A stretch of 64,000 nucleotides of DNA from Labia minor (taxonomy: Eukaryota; Arthropoda; Insecta; Dermaptera; Spongiphoridae). The position numbers were made by a program, and so were the translations under genes. Under the pieces are notes generated by a model. It was not told the DNA's origin, did not search any database, and saw only the letters and a list, made by a program, of their open reading frames with translations. The stretch covers positions 79,844,053 through 79,908,052 of the forward strand of contig OY720344.1 in the NCBI GenBank assembly GCA_963082975.1, given 5' to 3'. Positions 1 to 11,944 of the stretch are shown piece by piece; position 1 is the first letter of the stretch, and each line of letters opens with the position of its first letter.

Positions 1-615
1 GGCCAGGTCCGAACCGACCGACGATTTGAAGTAAATTAATTTCCAGCTACAAAAACAATTTCAAATAATTTTAATATATCTATTAATGTAATAAAAAACA
101 GATAGAACATAAATATTTTTAATTTTATTTTATTTATAATATAAAGCTGAAGTAGCCGGCGTTACCCGGCGTTACCCGAGGCTGTGACGTCATGAAGGGC
201 TGGGTGACGTCATATAATTTTAAATTAAGAAAAACATAATGAAGATGATTTTTCCCGTGGATAAAACCAATACATTCGTGGTGATATGTAAAAAAATCTC
301 CTCATATGAAATTTGGTGTGAAAATAACCCTTCCCTTCCTATCGTCGATCGCTAATACTACCACTTCCGGTTTCCGGATTTGCACCAGAAGTTGATCAAT
401 TCATCCCACTGTTGCATTAAGTAAATATACCAAATTTCATCAAAATCGGTTGAGCCGTTCAGGCTGTACATATCTATACGGACGGACGGACAGACATCAT
501 GCTAAAAATACTTTTTTCTGTTAAGAAAATGCATGATTCGTGGAGATATGTAAAAATCTCCACATGTGAAATTTGGTGTGAAAACAATACCTCCCTTACT
601 ATCGTCGGTCGGTAA
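1..615 (-). repeat. Dispersed repeat family A, copy 1 (cut by window edge)
   Basis: First of about ten copies of an interspersed element of roughly 630 bp. Strand is by convention: '+' is the orientation starting TTTTTACCGACCGACGATAG. Read left to right, this copy runs from GGCCAGGTCCGAACCGACCG to TCGTCGGTCGGTAA. In between are two TGACGTCA palindromes (185-192, 205-212), a short GGAC-type microsatellite at about 479-494, the core CCAAATTTCATCAAAATCGG, and the hairpin GTGGAGAT/ATCTCCAC near the right end. The ends carry inverted ACCGACCGACG-type motifs. It has no coding capacity. Its first bases lie outside the window. Confidence 0.85.
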
Positions 616-797
616 TTATTGTAAACTCTTATTTGTTATCTTATGGGATAAAATATTTTATGTATCACAAATTGGCTAATAAACATACACTTGTTTTAAA
701 TTAAACTTATCGGTTATAGTTCTGTTCCGCCGTATTTAAGGTCATTGGATTGATTCTTGCTAAGTGTATTCAGCTCCAAAATAATACATAAAATAAT
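616..797. other. Spacer between two family A copies
   Basis: AT-rich sequence separating the two direct family A copies. It matches nothing else I recognised in the window and shows no gene. It could be the host target, or part of a larger duplicated unit whose other side lies before the window. Confidence 0.4.
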
Positions 798-1428
798 AAG
801 TTGACCTGTGGCCAGGTCCGAACCGACCGACGGTTTGAAGTAAATTAATTTCCAGCTACAGAAACAATTTCAAATAATTTTAATATATCTATTAATGTAA
901 TAAAAAACAGATAGAACATAAATATTTTTAATTTTATTTTATTTATAATATATAGCTGAAGTAGCCGGCGTTACCCGGCGTTACCCGAGGCTGTGACGTC
1001 ATGAAGGGCTGGGTGACGTCATATAATTTTAAATTAAGAAAAACATAATGAAGATGATTTTTCCCGTGGATAAAACCAATACATTCGTGGTGATATGTAA
1101 AAAAATCTCCTCATATGAAATTTGGTGTGAAAATAACCCTTCCCTTCCTATCGTCGATCGCTAATACTACCACTTCCGGTTTCCGGATTTGTACCAAAAG
1201 TTGATCAATTTATCCCACTGATGCATTAAGTAAATATACCAAATTTCATCAAAATCGGTTGAGCCGTTCAGGCTGTACACATCTATACGGACGGACGGAC
1301 GGACAGACATCATGCTAAAAATACTTTTTTCTGTTAAGAAAATGCATGATTCGTGGAGATATGTAAAAGTCTCCACATGTGAAATTTGGTGTGAAAACAA
1401 TACCTCCCTTACTATCGTCGGTCGGTAA
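798..1428 (-). repeat. Dispersed repeat family A, copy 2 (full length)
   Basis: Nearly identical to copy 1 and in the same orientation, about 180 bp downstream of it. It starts TAAGTTGACCTGTGGCCAGG and ends TCGTCGGTCGGTAA. CRE-type palindromes lie at 994-1001 and 1014-1021, preceded by a doubled CCGGCGTTAC. The element holds two related copies of its own 3' module: one around 1085-1165 and the terminal one at about 1340-1428. Open frames here are accidental. Confidence 0.88.
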
Positions 1429-1449
1429 TAATATAAATGTGAGTACTAT

Positions 1450-1497
1450 ATATATAGCTAGAACATAAACAAAATATATAGCTAGAACATAAACAAA
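1450..1497. repeat. Short tandem duplication (about 24 bp x 2)
   Basis: The unit ATATATAGCTAGAACATAAA plus a few A-rich bases occurs twice in tandem, just before the fold-back element. Confidence 0.6.
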
Positions 1498-1515
1498 AAA
1501 CCAATCATCTAACAA

Positions 1516-1792
1516 GGAGAGGTCACGACGTGACGATTTTGATGAAACTCATTATATCGATAGGGTTTCACGTCAAGTTTAGGTAAAAGGATAAGACACA
1601 CTACTCAAGCCTTAAGGTAGAGACCAGTTCAGCGAGAAGCGCCTCTACCTTAAGGCTCATACGACGCTCGCAATTTTCAATTACCATTTTCTCGCGTGCA
1701 TCTTATCCTTTTACCCAGAAAGTCTTGACGTGATACCCTATCGATACAGTGAGTTTCATCAAAATCGATTGGTATCACTTCGTGACCTCCCC
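1516..1792. mobile_element. Fold-back MITE-like element with nested hairpin
   Basis: Left arm starting GGAGAGGTCACGACGTGA is matched by the reverse complement of the right end (GGGGAGGTCACGAAGTGA). Shared blocks continue inward: GATTTTGATGAAACTCA, ATCGATAGGG, CACGTCAAG and GGTAAAAGGATAAGA. The centre has a second perfect stem, CCTTAAGGTAGAG with CTCTACCTTAAGG (about 1610-1652). Arms are roughly 80 bp with some indels. No clear target duplication and no coding capacity. Confidence 0.75.
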
Positions 1793-1804
1793 ATATAAGT
1801 ATTG

Positions 1805-2104
1805 TGGTGCCTAGTACCATAGAGAACGCGAGATGGCGCTGCACCAACCGGCAGCAATCGGAGCGATAACAACATATATAAATAGAAGAATGTATAGATA
1901 TATGTCAATAGAAACATCCAAATATCAGTTCGATCCAGTAAGAATCTCCTGTATAGATAGACGAATTAATAAACAATATTATATATATCACATCTCTATA
2001 TTATTTTGCAAACCTCGGTCCATTCTTCTATTTTTGTTGTTTTCGCTCCGATCACTGCGCGTTGGAGCATCGCCATCTCGCGTTCTGTGTGGTACTAGGC
2101 ACCA
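1805..2104. mobile_element. 300-bp MITE with ~70-bp terminal inverted repeats
   Basis: Left end TGGTGCCTAGTACCATAGAG and the reverse complement of the right end (TGGTGCCTAGTACCACACAG) continue to match through GAACGCGAGATGGCG and ATCGGAGCG to about 1870, with a further AATAGAAGAATG match inside. Flanks AAGTATTG (1797-1804) and TAGTATAA (2105-2112) match at 5 of 8 bases, so an 8-bp target duplication is possible but decayed. It lies 12 bp after the preceding fold-back element. The open frame across it is not a gene. Confidence 0.75.
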
Positions 2105-2112
2105 TAGTATAA

Positions 2113-4095
2113 TATATATACTTAATTTTTAGAATATTTTATGTAATTAGTTTTTCTAAATATATATAATTAATTAAATTATGAGGTAACAACTCTTCTT
2201 CTTCTAATTTAATAAACAAATATATATCTTATTTAAATAAAAATTCTTTAGATACTCTAGATTGTAAATATTCTTATTACATTCGTATTATATACTGGAT
2301 GGGAAACAGTACTATTTTCTGAAGCGAGAGAGCTTATATTAATGATCTTCATGTTCCACACAAAGGGAGTTTAATAACAATGGAGTGTTGATCTGGTAAA
2401 CAACAAGTTTTGCTGGCACAGCGTTTGTAAAAAATGGCCTAAGTTACAAATTAGTGCAACATGAGTTAAGCTTCATTTTCATATTCCAAGAATTTCATTC
2501 AAAGTTATAATGTGGTACATAATCCCTTTCATAGTATTTATAGGTCTTCCATTCCTTCTATCTCAATATTTTCACGCATAATAATTTGATAACAAAAAAT
2601 AACATTCAAATATCGTTTTAGAATTTATGAATGTTGATATTATTTATATCAATTAAAATCATATAAACAGAATGTTTTAACAAAATTTTAGTTTAATTGG
2701 ACAAATGGTGTAGATATTAAAATGTTCACTCTATCAATGTATTATTTACATTGAAATTTATTTTCTTGAAAAATATATTTTTAGTATACAATCATAAAAA
2801 TATTTATACATATAAACAAACAGTTAAAAATATAATTTATGTTAAATTTGTGATCTTATGAATTTATCAATAAGGTCAATAATAGTACTTTTGTTTTTCT
2901 TTGTCTACAATTCCAATAGAATATCACTCACCCTCTTCAAGCTGATCATCATACTACCTGTTGCTTATAACTTTAGGGATTCTAATGAGTTCAAATGCAT
3001 GGGTTCTCAAATGAAATAATAATGGAATAAAAATTGTAAATTCCTTAAGATGAACAAATAACTTATTAGATTATGATTTTACTCTTATTTCAAAAACTAT
3101 TTATTCTAATTTATTCAGTTTTTAATAATACAGTTCTTACCAAGAAACTAAATAGTGAACCAGAGAAAGAAAAATCATGTTTGTATTTAAAATAAGTTTA
3201 TTTTGGTAGATTTTCACTGTTTCAAGTATTTATATCTGATTGTATGTATTTTTATGTATTATTATAAACTGAATTTATATCTTAAACTTATATCAATGAT
3301 CATTTATGTGTCTGCAAATATCTTTACACTTATTGTAGGTAATTGTTTTATAATAAATTTTGTATCGACATAAAAAAATATAATTAATATCAATTTGTAT
3401 TTATTAATGAATATTATATATATATATAATCTTTAGTTTTAAAAAATACAGGAAAATTTAGAATAATTCTTTTTAATTCTCTTTTAATTTTTATTGTATA
3501 ACATTCATTATTCTTACAATAATCCTTTGAAGTGTTCTGGTGTTTTTTGTGTTATTTTTTTAAATGTGTCTCTATCTAAGAAATGATTTATTGTCTAAAT
3601 AAAAAACCCTTCGATTTTGTTTACACTTGTTCTTCGACGTCATTTTTGTTTTTTCTCTTTTGATATTTATTTAGCAAAACAAAAGATACATTACAAAAAA
3701 TCCTTTTTGTTACGTTTCAGTAACAAAAGAAAGAATCGTTGGGATTTTAATTTATAAATATGTATAGGTATTGTTAGTTCAAGTATTTTTGGAAAACAAA
3801 ACAAAAGAATTTATATAATTTTTCTGATATAAATAATTTACATAAAATTATAAAAAAATATTTTTTATTAATTAAAACAATAAATTAAAAATAGATTAAT
3901 GGATATTTAAAATAAATTGTTTCTAAGTGCATGAATATTTTTTTTTATTGTAAGAATGATAAATATATATCGTAATTTATAATTATAAAATATTATTAAA
4001 ATATATATTTTTAATTTTATTTCGAAATTAAATAAAAAATTTTAAAATATTTTATATATAAAAAAAATATTAATACAATATCCTTTAAAAAAAAG
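2113..4095. other. AT-rich sequence, no gene recognised
   Basis: Low-complexity AT-rich sequence with short TA runs. I see no protein similarity, terminal repeat or splice-bounded exon. Confidence 0.5.
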
Positions 4096-4335
4096 GCGGG
4101 GGTCAAATTTCAATATGGATGTCATTTGTGACGTCATCCACATATAAATTTAAATTAAGAAAAAACTAATGAAGATGTATTTTTCCTGAGATGTGATCAA
4201 TAAAACTCAATTTTTCTTTATAAATACTATATTTAGTGTGAATTTCAAAATAATCGTTAGAGCGGTTTTTGAGAACCCATGGCCAAACATACAAACAAAC
4301 AATTTTTACTAGCATAAGAAGATAAGATATATTTA
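4096..4335 (-). repeat. Diverged relative of family A
   Basis: Shares with family A the block TGACGTCA (4129-4136), then TTTAAATTAAGAAAAAAC and AATGAAGATG plus a TTTTTCC block. Further right it has AATTTCAAAATAATCGTTAGA and GCGGTTTTTGAG, and instead of the GGAC microsatellite it has ACATACAAACAAACA. It is an older copy or a sister family. Confidence 0.6.
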
Positions 4336-6860
4336 AATAAATCTTTTAAATCAGTCTGAAATTTTATTTGATTATTTTCAAATTTAATGAAAGAAATTAA
4401 CATGTAGGTTCTTTTCTAATTGCGATACCACCCTTGTGACTAACCAGTGGCGATTTATAATAATAAAAATTAAGAACATTACCCCTCTAATATTAGTTCA
4501 CAGTTCTCTCGGCGGCGGCGTAGTTGTCAAAAATCCCCAACTTTCCAATAAAACATTAATAAAATTGATTGAATTAAAACCTTGAGTCAACAATGAATTT
4601 TATATTGAACGTTATCTTTAACCCACATATACAAAATTATAATAATAAAATCCCACATGACTGTATCACTGTGTCATCGAAACGCTATCTGTATCTATAC
4701 CGAAAAGTGCTTTTGAGAATTGGAAAAACCGTTGACATAAGTGTATTGTAACTGAGGGGGATTTCTTTGAAGGGGACAACATAAATATTGATAAATAAAT
4801 ATTTTTTCTTAAAAATACAAAGTCACCTTCTTTTCGAACACACCTCGTATAATAAAAAAATATAAACTTTATAAGGGAACAATATTTGAACTCTAATAAT
4901 ATTTTCAAAATTATAGATATAGTAGAAAATTATTTCTTTAACCACAATATATATTCGATAAATGATATATTTTTTCTAGTAATGTATTGAAATATTATTT
5001 GAATCAAATTTTCTTAAAATCATTAAAACTTTAATTAAATAAGCTAGAGTATTTTCTTGACTATGAGACTATAAATTTCTTTTTCAAATTGATTTTTATC
5101 CGTCTTTTAGTGAATCTCAATGTGACAGCGAGAAAGAGAGAGGGAAATAGAGAGGGAGAATAAACTACTCTTGGTAAATTGCTAATATATTTGTTTCATT
5201 TAGTTTGTCTATCTTCTCGTCTCTTGTACAGATCGAGTTGTACAATTTATTACTAAGGCACCCAATCAGGGTTGACTAATGAATGCACTGGAGATTTCAT
5301 TAAAAAGAATTCGAAATTCATCTAATGTTGTCAGGTAAATGACAGCTGCACAATTAAATTATCATTATAAGTTACAAAATTATTCAATATTGTATGATAA
5401 TTGAATTATGAGGGTTGGTTGACGATGACGTCCCTATCTATAGTAAATCATGAGGTCCCCTTATGATGGAAATAGCTTACAAATTAACTAACTAAAGAAA
5501 TAAAATATATATCAATATTTAGTTTTAAGACACAAATAAAGAAATATAAAAAATAAAATGAAATTAAAAAAAAATTATATTATTTAAAAATGTAGAATCA
5601 ATGTTTGTAGTCCTGGCTCGTTCAACTTTAAATTTCCATTTTTTTTTTACATTCCACTAAATGAACAACAATTCATACATATTAACTTTATTTATAGATT
5701 TTGAATATTCATTTTAATAGATAATGACCACGGGTGGATAAACTTGATATTCAAATATCAAGATTAATTTTTCATATTCGTGCGCGATCGACCTTTTTTT
5801 ATTCGCATTTATGCTACGCGATCGACTTCGAAGAAAAGTTTGCGATTGGTCGTCCAGCTCTTATGTATAATGACTTTAATAAAATATTTTCAAAATAATA
5901 ATTCTTAGTAGGATGATAATAAACTTAGAATTATGAATTTAACCATGGAAGTCAAAAATGCGAGATAACAGTTCAGTTGTAAAAATTAATTAAATTAATT
6001 TCTATTTTTCATTTTAATTATTTTTTTGTAATTTATAATTCCATCATAATATATATTTCTAGATATAAATTAACAGAATTAAAGGATATTTCAATATATA
6101 CCAATTTATATTAAATTTTAATAGGGGATTCAACAGATAATATAATCAGATAAATAATAAAAAAAAATATTTTTAAAATTAAAAACATAACCCAAAAGAA
6201 TAGAAATCAATGTAAAAAAATTAAACATAAATATAACTAGAATTGCATGATTAAAATACATATCTTTTCATAAATAAAGCTAGGGACATTTAATAAAATA
6301 AAACTTTTTTTCATTTAACAAGAACTTTTAATTAGTCAAATCACAAATGACAAATCGGACAAAAAAGGGAGGAGGAGAAAGTTTTTTAATTTTAATGAGT
6401 GAAGAGTAATGAAATCTGGGATATAAATAGAAAATTTTATTACTATTATGGCTATTATTAATTAAAAATCCACACAAACACAAAATGATATGAATTGTTT
6501 AAATAATAGAAAATAGAAAATAAACTTGAAAACTTTACTTTTATAAAAAAAATATATATATGTTTTAAATCTAAATTTAAATTTTAAATTTTTACTAATA
6601 TATATTGATATTCTAAATTAATTTTTATAATTGTTTTATTATCTTATTTAGGTTTTTCCTTTTTGTTGTTTTATTAATATATTGGGACTAAATTTAACTT
6701 TTAGTTTTTCTTTGTTTTTTTGAAATATTTAATGATTTTTCTCATTTTCTGTGTTTTTGAATTTCTAATAAATAATCAAGCATAGTCTAAATGGGATAAT
6801 GAAGAAGGCATAAATTAATAAATACTAAGTAAAAATTATTATTGTGTTAAAAGGGGTATT
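4336..6860. other. AT-rich sequence, no gene recognised
   Basis: No coding exon or complete element seen. Minor items: a GA-rich stretch near 5130-5160, and a doubled GCGATCGAC motif (about 5783-5825) of a kind often seen near hAT-derived repeats. Confidence 0.45.
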
Positions 6861-6879
6861 TGAAATTTAATTTTGGAAT

Positions 6880-6956
6880 GAATATATATATATATATATA
6901 TATTTTCAATGAATTGATATATATATATATATATATGAATATATATATATATATGA

Positions 6957-6988
<32 letters not shown>

Positions 6989-6992
6989 TCAT
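6880..6992. repeat. Compound (AT)n microsatellite
   Basis: Several AT/TA runs separated by GAAT interruptions. The stretches TTCAATGAATTG (about 6904) and ATTCATTGAAAAATT (about 6987) make the whole block partly self-complementary. Confidence 0.85.
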
Positions 6993-7908
6993 TGAAAAAT
7001 TAAGAAAATTGACTTATATATCTTTTCATCCAAATGATGAAGATTAAATTATAAAGGAGTAAACTAAATAAATGAATAAAGGTAACATTTATCTTTTTTT
7101 ACAATTTTATAGATGAAATTGCGAGGAGCATCTTGATATTAGTTTTTTTTAGGATGTGTGGGGGAAGGGTTTAGTATAATATATTATCAAAAGAAATATT
7201 CACCATTAACACTTTAAGGAACATTAAACACATTGGATAGCGGTCTACTTTATTTGATATAGTATCTTACTGGTGAGGTCGATTTATTTCAAGTATCTTT
7301 CTTTGGGAAAAATAACAATCGGCCTTATGAGGGGAAAAAATAAAAATCCTTCAAATGAAGCTTATGAATTGATTTATTATAAAATTAATATTATATTCGT
7401 CTTAGATAATTTTTTTTTTTTAAAATTATTAATTTATTTGATTATATTACAATTAAATTATACTAGTTGGCTAATGCGAAGATTTCGCACAGATATAGTA
7501 ATGCATAAACGTGTATTAAAACAGTCAAATTATTTCAAATTATCTTTAATAAAAAAATATCAACCATTATTTAATACATAGTAATTTGTATGTGGAAGCT
7601 TTTAATTCATTTTAATTCAATCAGTATAGTAAAATATTCATATTCACGACGGGGTTCAGTGTATATATAACTCCTTTGTTAATCAATTTTGAGTAGCATA
7701 TCTTCCTTTTTCTACTTTTAAATTGTTTATATACCATATTAATAATGACAAGACGTTCTTTTATTTTATGAAAATTTCTGTATAGATGTCCTCAGAAAAA
7801 TGAACATGGTTTAATAAACCAATGTTTAATTTATAACATCATAGGACATCTTATTTAAGGTTAAAAAAAAATATTTAACAAAATTAAATAAAATGAGCTA
7901 CCTTATAA
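6993..7908. other. AT-rich sequence, no gene recognised
   Basis: Contains a 102-codon open frame (7273-7581, plus) made mainly of AT-rich codons. It shows no domain, signal or splice context, so I do not call it a gene. Confidence 0.45.
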
Positions 7909-7910
7909 AT

Positions 7911-7978
7911 CAGAGGTTCCCCAACTTTTACGGTATACGGGTCCCATAATACATCGGATTTTTTCCGCGGCTCCCTTA
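7911..7978. mobile_element. hAT-type MITE terminus (fragment)
   Basis: Begins CAGAGGTTCCCCAACTTTTA and continues to CCGCGGCTCCCTTA. CAGNGGTTCCCAAACTTTT is a common terminal inverted repeat of non-autonomous hAT elements in animals. No matching right end is visible, so this is a single terminus joined to the next element. Confidence 0.55.
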
Positions 7979-7980
7979 AT

Positions 7981-8090
7981 TAGGGTGACCATATTTCGAA
8001 AACACCAAACCGGGAAAAACGGTTTACCTTTATTTTTTTTAGAAGCATATTGAAAAAATTTTGCAAAAAAGTACGAAATGTTCAAAAGCT
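7981..8090 (-). mobile_element. Truncated copy of the 165-bp hAT MITE
   Basis: Starts TAGGGTGACCATATTTCGAA and continues through AACACCAAACCGG, CGGTTTACCTTT and TTGAAAAAATTTTG to TACGAAAT. This matches, in reverse, the right part of the complete MITE at 50620-50784. The other terminus is missing. Confidence 0.75.
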
Positions 8091-8935
8091 TAGTTCAGAA
8101 AACGTTTGAGCTTTTTTTTTAAATAAGTTTCCCCACAAAATCATCTTACCTTTTTTTAGAACCAATGGAGCGTTGCTTATTTGGGTCGGTTTTTTGCCCA
8201 TAACTCTTTGGAACGGATCAAATTTTTTGAAATTTTTATGAAATTTATCCTTGGGTCATAAGGATTATAATAACCGAACCATTAAGATCCATCAATCCGT
8301 TTAGAAGGAGTTTAGGATTGCATAATCGTTTAATTATATAGATATTGTTAAAATTGATTATTCATTTATTTTTTATTCTGTTAATTTTTTACAAAAAAAA
8401 AAATCAATTTCATTTTAAATAATGAATAATAAAAATATATTTTGTATTTTATTTAATTAAATATCCCCATTAGAACTACCACAATAAATGGATAGATTCA
8501 CTGTGCAACATAAATGAGTGACAAGTGTCAACCTGTCCTGTCAGTGCATCTCTGGCACTCCCAATCTCATAGTTATTTTCAATAAATTTATATTTTTGTC
8601 ACTTTATAATTAATATAAATATATTTTTCTTCTACCAAATCTATTAATAGTGTTCAAAATTTTATAAAAATTAGACAACTAATTAGTCTAGGTATTTATT
8701 TAATGTATTTATCCATCAAATCATTCCTAATGAAAAAAAAATAAATTTTACATTAATTATAATCACTCCAGAACTATATTGAATAATATACTACTAATAT
8801 ACTCATTTGTAGGAAAGTAGCATAATTAATACGCGGGTTAATTTTTTTAATCAAATGGAGCAAGGTACTTAATGTAGTAAAATAAACCTTAATGAAACAA
8901 TCACCTAAGTTGAGATTAAATTAAGTGATTTATTA
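8091..8935. other. AT-rich sequence with a possible decayed repeat
   Basis: 8130-8330 contains CCCATAACTCTTTGGAACGG followed by AAATTTTTATGAAATTTATC and GATCCATCAATCCGTTTAGA. The phrasing resembles the microsatellite-core region of families A and B, but homology cannot be shown by eye. Nothing else recognised. Confidence 0.35.
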
Positions 8936-8939
8936 AATC

Positions 8940-9115
8940 AGGAAGAGAGTTTGCGTGAACTCGGGGAGATTAAGCTTTTGTGAGATGGCGATGGAAGATA
9001 TCCGAACCATCATGGATGGGTCCTCTCCCTAGCAAGGAACTTAGAAACCATTGTGATAGTTCTTGTGCGTGGACAATAGAGAAATTGGATCAACTTTAAC
9101 AAAAGTGTCAGGATC
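8940..9115. other. Less AT-rich patch, unassigned
   Basis: A block of more balanced composition (GAACTCGGGGAGATTAAGC to CTTGTGCGTGGACAATAGAG) in AT-rich surroundings. No frame gives a protein I recognise, and no terminal repeats are visible. It could be a decayed transposon or a conserved non-coding element. Confidence 0.3.
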
Positions 9116-9204
9116 TTTGAATGAATTTTTGAAAGAAGTATATAAATAGTTTAGTTTGATTATTTTTTTTATTTTTTATTTCATTTATATTTCAAATTTA
9201 AATT

Positions 9205-9208
9205 TGAA

Positions 9209-9240
<32 letters not shown>

Positions 9241-9250
9241 ATTATTATTA
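9205..9250. repeat. (AT)n(ATT)n microsatellite
   Basis: A run of AT dinucleotides followed directly by ATT trinucleotides. Confidence 0.85.
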
Positions 9251-10770
9251 ACTATATTTTTCAATTTTTTTTATTTAGTATAAATTTAAATGACTTAGAT
9301 ATAAAAGAAGACATTTATTGATCGATTATTAGCTCATTAATAATTAATGGTTGAAGTCGTTATTATATAGGATTTAAATCAATAAAAATTTTATATTGTA
9401 ATTACAAATTTATTAATTCTTAAAATAATGAGTTATGATATATGATAATAAATATTTCTATATTAAATCAAATATCTTATAATATAAGAATGAATTGTTC
9501 ATCCATGGCAAGGATTGTTTTTTTTAAATCAAAAATGGTAAAAATTTAAAGTAATTTGAAGGATTTTTAAATTATTGCATCTTAAATATAATATTATTAT
9601 ATTTAAATATACATTAGATAGAATAATTAAAAATATTTGAGCACCAACTTGAGTTCAAGTGATCGAAACTTCCTAGGTTCACTTATAAATTAAATAAATT
9701 AATTTAAAATTAATGCAAAGTCTGATAAAATTGGGTATAGATCGAAAAATTCAATAAATATTAAAAAAAAATGTTTCATTTTTATTCTTAAAAAATAAAT
9801 TTAAATTAAGTAAATTCTAAAAGAATTAAGTTAAAATTGATTAATTAATTTATTATTTATTCTTCAGTTGATTCCTTAGTAATCTTTAGTAATTATATAG
9901 ATTAAAAATACTTTTAAAAAAAATATCAATATCCTAAAATGTAATCGTTATCTCCCACCCTTTGATACGATCATGGATATTGGTGAGAACGCCTTCAAGC
10001 TTATCTAATCATGATTAATCAAAATTTGCTTCTGCGATTACACAATGTTATTCGTCTGTGAATTGCTTAATGTAATTGGAGCAAATAATCTTGTAAAGTT
10101 CATCTATAAATTAGGACAAAAATAGAACTGTGGATTCATTTTAATTTCAAATGATATTTCAGATGTATGAAAATGTTATTCGTCCGACTCTGTTATTGTT
10201 GTTGTTCACGTTGGTAAAACATTTAATAAACTGGCTAGTGATTTGGAAATAATCTTGATAATTACATTCTCATTTTTATTATCCTGTGAAATTAAATTAA
10301 ATTCTTTGTAATGAATAAAAATAGGTGAAGGGAGAGGGGTTGAAGGAATGGGAGTAAAAAAAACATTGAGAAAAATTGGAGCGATGTTGTTCATTTCGTT
10401 ATATGCTTACTCTTATAGTATGAAATTAAAAATGCGCAATTTTTATTTCTCCCCTGTCTCTTTTTGCTTGTCTTTTTTTTATTTGCCTCTTGACTCTTTT
10501 ATTATCGTCGGCATAATTTAAAAAGGATGGACGAGTTTTGTAGAGGATGATCGTGGATGGGATATTGCTGAAATGGATAGAATAACACTACATGCTTGTG
10601 CTTTTACAGTTGAAATGTAGAACAAACATGAAATTGGGGATGAATGCTTTCAAAGTTGATGGGATGAGTTGCCGATAATTCCATAACAGATACTATTCCA
10701 TTGAATATTATTGAGTATTTAACTTATGGTACATATATGTATATATGTTGGTAGTTAATAAATAAATAAA

Positions 10771-10802
<32 letters not shown>

Positions 10803-10823
10803 AAATAATATTTATATTATATT
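9251..10823. other. AT-rich sequence, no gene recognised
   Basis: Includes an (AAAT)n/(AT)n microsatellite at about 10757-10800. The small minus-strand open frame around 10206-10394 shows no domain. Confidence 0.45.
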
Positions 10824-11080
10824 AATCAAGCTGAAATTCTATATATAGCAGTTTTATACAATTTTTAATCATGTGAAAAATTATCAAACATATATCTTTA
10901 TTTTTACGGTCAATTTAGAAGAAAAAAATCAAAACGTTGTAGGTAATGACCCTCTTCCGGTTGAGCTACATTTCTCAAAAGTTAATAGAAAACAATGAAT
11001 TTTGAATAATGCCCGTATACCAAATTTCATTATTCTAGGTCAAACCGTTTTTGCGTAATCTTGTCTACATACAAACTTTG
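10824..11080 (+). repeat. Dispersed repeat family B, partial copy 1
   Basis: Matches the middle of family B, from ATCAAGCTGAAATTCTATAT to GCGTAATCTTGTCTACATAC. Landmarks are CTATATATAGCAG, TTACGGTCA, CGTTGTAGGTAATGACCCTC and the core CCAAATTTCATTATTCTAG. Both family ends are missing. Confidence 0.85.
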
Positions 11081-11944
11081 AACGTGTCTACGAACATTTA
11101 AAAATCAGGAAAATAGAAAAATAACATCTTTTGATACTTATTAATTTTCGTATTGTCACTTCATTAAGTCGTAAGTAAATAAGTATATAATGATTTGATC
11201 ACGTGCTTATTTTATAAATATAATTTATAAAGATAATGTAAATATGTAAATTGAGATTTAACCTTGTATTTAAAATGAAAATAGTAATTATTTGTAAAGA
11301 CTAAGTAAATAAGTTATATATACATACATTTGTATATACATAGTGGTGATTGTATCATGTCAATATTTTGTAAATAGATTGTGTAAATTATGTATAAATA
11401 TGTATGACTAGTTTTTTATTTGAATATTTATAGATGTAAATTTAAATGCTATAAGTAATACCTAATGTGACAATGACATAAACAAATAAATGATTATTAT
11501 TCTTCTATCATATCTACACACTCTTCAACGGTCGGAAATATTGGCAGTGCGTTCAAAGTGGCAATACCATAATTAATAAAAACCTATTATTTTTCTCTTA
11601 TGTTATTATTGAAAGCTCTATTCAATATTGATTGAAAAAAAAAACAATAAATTAATAGCTTTTCAATTGAAAATACATTATATTAGTTAAATATGGCTTT
11701 ATTCACTTTAAACAAGCTCCAACTCCCACCATTTATATTCTGACTCACTAGGGGCCACTTTGATCTACCATCGTTGGTTCTTGATCACGACTCTGTTCCT
11801 ATCCTCTCGAGGCCCCTGGGTGATCTGGACCATCAGGTTGAAGAGTACTTTAGACCATTGAACAATCTGAATGTGAAATTTAATTATGTTAAACTATTGA
11901 TTCAAATAATTATTTATTGTAGTAGAATTTATTTATTGACTCCA
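11081..11944. other. AT-rich sequence with one less AT-rich patch
   Basis: Mostly featureless. At 11725-11870 is a patch of more balanced composition (CACTAGGGGCCACTTTGATC to TGGACCATCAGGTTGAAG). It can be read as part of an open frame, but I recognise no protein. Confidence 0.35.

Noticed and set aside
1315-1515. Small open frames in family A copies (also 1167-1400, 22976-23161)
   Set aside because: They recur because the repeat recurs, and they are not conserved as frames between copies.
5780-5850. Possible MITE with GCGATCGAC ends
   Set aside because: The two motifs are in direct orientation and no target duplication or second terminus could be defined.
7273-7581. 102-codon plus-strand open frame
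   Set aside because: Composition is that of AT-rich non-coding DNA (I, K, N, L, F, Y), with no domain, splice context or similarity I recognise.
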